Source: Glacieibacterium arshaanense
GTDB taxonomy: Bacteria > Pseudomonadota > Alphaproteobacteria > Sphingomonadales > Sphingomonadaceae
DNA length: 64,000 bases
Direction: 5' to 3'
Assembly (NCBI RefSeq): GCF_004681125.1
Contig: NZ_SIHO01000001.1
Location: 693,149 to 757,148 of the forward strand
This document shows, piece by piece, positions 62,441 through 64,000 of this stretch. The notes beneath the pieces were generated by a model that saw nothing but the letters and a program-made list of their open reading frames with translations, did not search any database and was not told where the DNA came from. The translations under genes were made by a program, and so were the position numbers. The stretch's first letter is position 1. Every line of letters starts with the position of its first letter.

Positions 62441-63748
62441 CTATTCGGGGTCGAGGTCCGCCTTGAGGCGCAGGCTGGCGCGCCAAAAGAAGAACGCCGG
62501 CAACACACCAAGCCAAGCCGCGCCGTAAAGCACCCAGCGCACGCTGTCGGGGCCGGCAATCGGTTTCAGCGCATCCGACAGCATCCCGAACAACAACGGC
62601 CCGAGCCCAAGGCCGATGAGGTTCTGCGCGAACACCATGATCGCCGTTGCCATCGCCCGTGCATGCGGTCGCACCAGCCGCTGCGCCACCGAATAGGTCG
62701 GCCCCCAGTAGAGCATGTTGGCGATGCCGGGGATGAACAGCAGCGCCAGCGCGGTGACCCAGTTGTCGGCGCAATAGCCCAGGAATAGCAACGGCGCCGC
62801 CAGAATGATCCCCACCACAGGCGCGGTCAGCAGGTGGCGCGGGTTGTGCTTGCCGAAGCGGTCGGCAAGATAGCCGCCGGCCCAGGTGCCGATGAAACCG
62901 GCGATGCCGCCGCTGAGGCCCAGCCACAGTCCAGTCTCGCCCGGTGACAGCCCGTGGTTGCGCATGAACAGGATCGCCACCCAGACGCCCTTGCCATAGG
63001 CGAGGAACGCGATCAGCCCGGCGCCGATTGCGAGTTGCACGAACGCCTTGCTCGACAGCACTTCCTTCAACGCAGCACGCGCGTTGATTTGCGGCACCGC
63101 CGGCGTTGCGGCGCGCAACGTCCGTGCGGCATGGCTGACACGCGGGTCGCGCAGCACCAGCCAGACCAACGCCGATAAGAATATCCCCGGTGCGCCCACG
63201 ACAAAAAACGCCGTGCGCCAACCGAAAAGATCGTTGAGTTGGCCGCCGATAACCATCCCCAGCAGGCCGCCGATGGGAATGCCGAGCCCGTAGAATGCGA
63301 TCGCCGAGGCCCGACGTTCACGCGGCACCATGTCCGAAATCAGCGAATGTGCCGCCGGCGTGCACCCCGCCTCGCCAACGCCGACACCAACGCGCGCCAG
63401 CAACAGCTGCGTGAAATTGGTCGCCAGGCCACTGACCGCGGTCATCGCCGACCAGAGCAGCAGCGAGATCGAAATCAGCCCGACGCGGTTGCTGTGTGGC
63501 TTGTCGGCATAGCGCGCGATCGGCACGCCCAGAATCGCATAGAACAGCGCAAACGCCAGCCCGGTGAGCAGCCCGAGTTGCGTATCCGACAGGTCAAGGT
63601 CGCGCTTGATCGGCTCGGCCAGGATGTTCACCACCTGCCGGTCGATGAAATTGAAGATGTAGACGATCAGCAGAATCCACAGCAGCACCCGCTCCGAATT
63701 GACGCGCTGTTCCTTTACCGGCGCGCCGTCCTGCAACTGTGTCGCCAT
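62441..63748 (-). CDS. major facilitator superfamily transporter (Spinster-like)
   Basis: This 435-residue protein has 12 hydrophobic helices. FNFIDRQVVNILAEPIKRDLDLSDTQLGLLTGLAFALFY (helices 1-2) and ARYADKPHSNRVGLISISLLLWS (loop 2-3) match the Spinster-like MFS group common in sphingomonads, sometimes next to aromatic or steroid degradation genes. GYLADRFGKHNPRHL is the equivalent loop 8-9 motif. The substrate is unknown. The gene ends one base from the Deg protease stop, and R1 copy D lies upstream of its start. Confidence 0.9.
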   Translation of the reverse strand: MATQLQDGAPVKEQRVNSERVLLWILLIVYIFNFIDRQVVNILAEPIKRDLDLSDTQLGLLTGLAFALFYAILGVPIARYADKPHSNRVGLISISLLLWSAMTAVSGLATNFTQLLLARVGVGVGEAGCTPAAHSLISDMVPRERRASAIAFYGLGIPIGGLLGMVIGGQLNDLFGWRTAFFVVGAPGIFLSALVWLVLRDPRVSHAARTLRAATPAVPQINARAALKEVLSSKAFVQLAIGAGLIAFLAYGKGVWVAILFMRNHGLSPGETGLWLGLSGGIAGFIGTWAGGYLADRFGKHNPRHLLTAPVVGIILAAPLLFLGYCADNWVTALALLFIPGIANMLYWGPTYSVAQRLVRPHARAMATAIMVFAQNLIGLGLGPLLFGMLSDALKPIAGPDSVRWVLYGAAWLGVLPAFFFWRASLRLKADLDPE

Positions 63749-63810
63749 ACCGTCCCCAACTTTGTTTTTTGCAAGTTGGACGTGCCGCGCGGATTGCGCA
63801 AGCGGGGAAG

Positions 63811-63937
63811 GGCCTCCGGCGGGCAGGGGCTTGCCCCTGCACCCAGATATTGGGTCGGCGCATCAAGCGCAGCCTTGGCTACTGCTGCGCGGCGCTAAAC
63901 TAATGGGTGCAGGGGCAAGCCTCTGCCCGCCGGAGGC
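63811..63937. repeat. R1 repeat, copy D
   Basis: Arms at 63811-63844 and 63905-63937 pair around a 60-base linker with one mismatch. Inner hairpins are GCAGGGGCTTGCCCCTGC on the left and GCAGGGGCAAGCCTCTGC on the right. The linker begins AGATATTGGGTCGGCGC, similar to the start of the copy A linker (GATAATTGTGCCGGCGC), so linkers are also related. The right arm ends 3 bases from the stop of the partial gene at the window edge. Confidence 0.9.
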
Positions 63938-63940
63938 ACT

Positions 63941-64000
63941 TCAACCCGTCAATGCGGCGGCAGCGGCAACGGCTCGTGCGTCATTAAGGTGATGCTGATC
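63941..64000 (-). CDS. last codons of a gene entering from the right (partial)
   Basis: On the minus strand, a frame open at the window edge encodes HHLNDARAVAAAAALTG and stops at 63941-63943. Only 19 residues are visible, so the product cannot be named. Support is indirect: every other R1 copy lies directly after a stop codon, and copy D ends 3 bases from this one. Confidence 0.35.
   Translation of the reverse strand, partial: DQHHLNDARAVAAAAALTG

Overview
The window is GC-rich chromosomal DNA from an alphaproteobacterium, most likely of the order Sphingomonadales. The evidence is a secreted protein with a PEPxxWA-CTERM tail (a variant typical of sphingomonads), a CcrM-type methyltransferase whose upstream DNA is full of GANTC sites, a three-part proton-translocating transhydrogenase (pntAA-pntAB-pntB) preceded by a small aa3-oxidase subunit IV gene, and a canonical tRNA-His with an encoded G-1. 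I do not claim a genus. Almost everything looks like ordinary vertical core genome. The clear base-composition exception is one AT-rich small gene (about 43% GC by hand count against about 68% nearby) between glmM and thiD.

Layout. 1-8000: tail of an acyl-CoA dehydrogenase, a solitary YtrA-type GntR regulator, a secreted small protein, a nitroreductase, and a + strand run of peptide (POT) transporter, two tandem amidohydrolase-fold proteins and an NnrU protein. 8000-20100: SDR, glmM, the AT-rich gene, thiD-rnhB, ccrM, a secreted M13 peptidase, a Tat-exported M20 hydrolase, folP and an ABC1-family kinase. 20100-24800: transhydrogenase operon, a cupin and a LysR regulator. 24900-33200: PEP-CTERM protein, Cu-Zn SOD, tRNA-His, tRNA-Ala, phenylalanine hydroxylase, a polytopic glycosyltransferase-like protein, tRNA-Gln, Ppx/GppA, RlmE and a beta-hydroxyacid dehydrogenase. 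33200-39000: DsbD-like reductase, S9/L13 and heme A synthase on the minus strand. 39000-47100: a decayed GGDEF-EAL gene, then a poorly known Dyp-type peroxidase locus. 47400-50700: acyl-CoA ligase, ferredoxin and a CYP153-like P450, plausibly alkane or fatty-acid oxidation. 50800-60900: a putrescine uptake and gamma-glutamylation gene set (puuD, potA/I/H/F, two glutamine-synthetase-like genes, puuB). 60900-64000: Deg protease, MFS transporter, and the last codons of a minus-strand gene.

The most unusual content lies between genes. Two families of structured repeats sit directly after stop codons. Family R1 (four copies) is a pair of inverted, roughly 33-base, REP-like arms around a 7 or 59-60 base linker. 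Family R2 (three copies) is a roughly 140-base unit with three consecutive hairpins around a conserved GC-rich core. In both, stem sequences differ between copies while complementarity is largely kept, so the structure is what is conserved. One R1 copy has become the last codons of folP. Other points of interest are two genes whose best start is CTG, an amidohydrolase-fold protein that lacks the metal ligands its neighbour has, and a four-gene Dyp-peroxidase neighbourhood with a membrane partner and a Cys-rich 766-residue protein.
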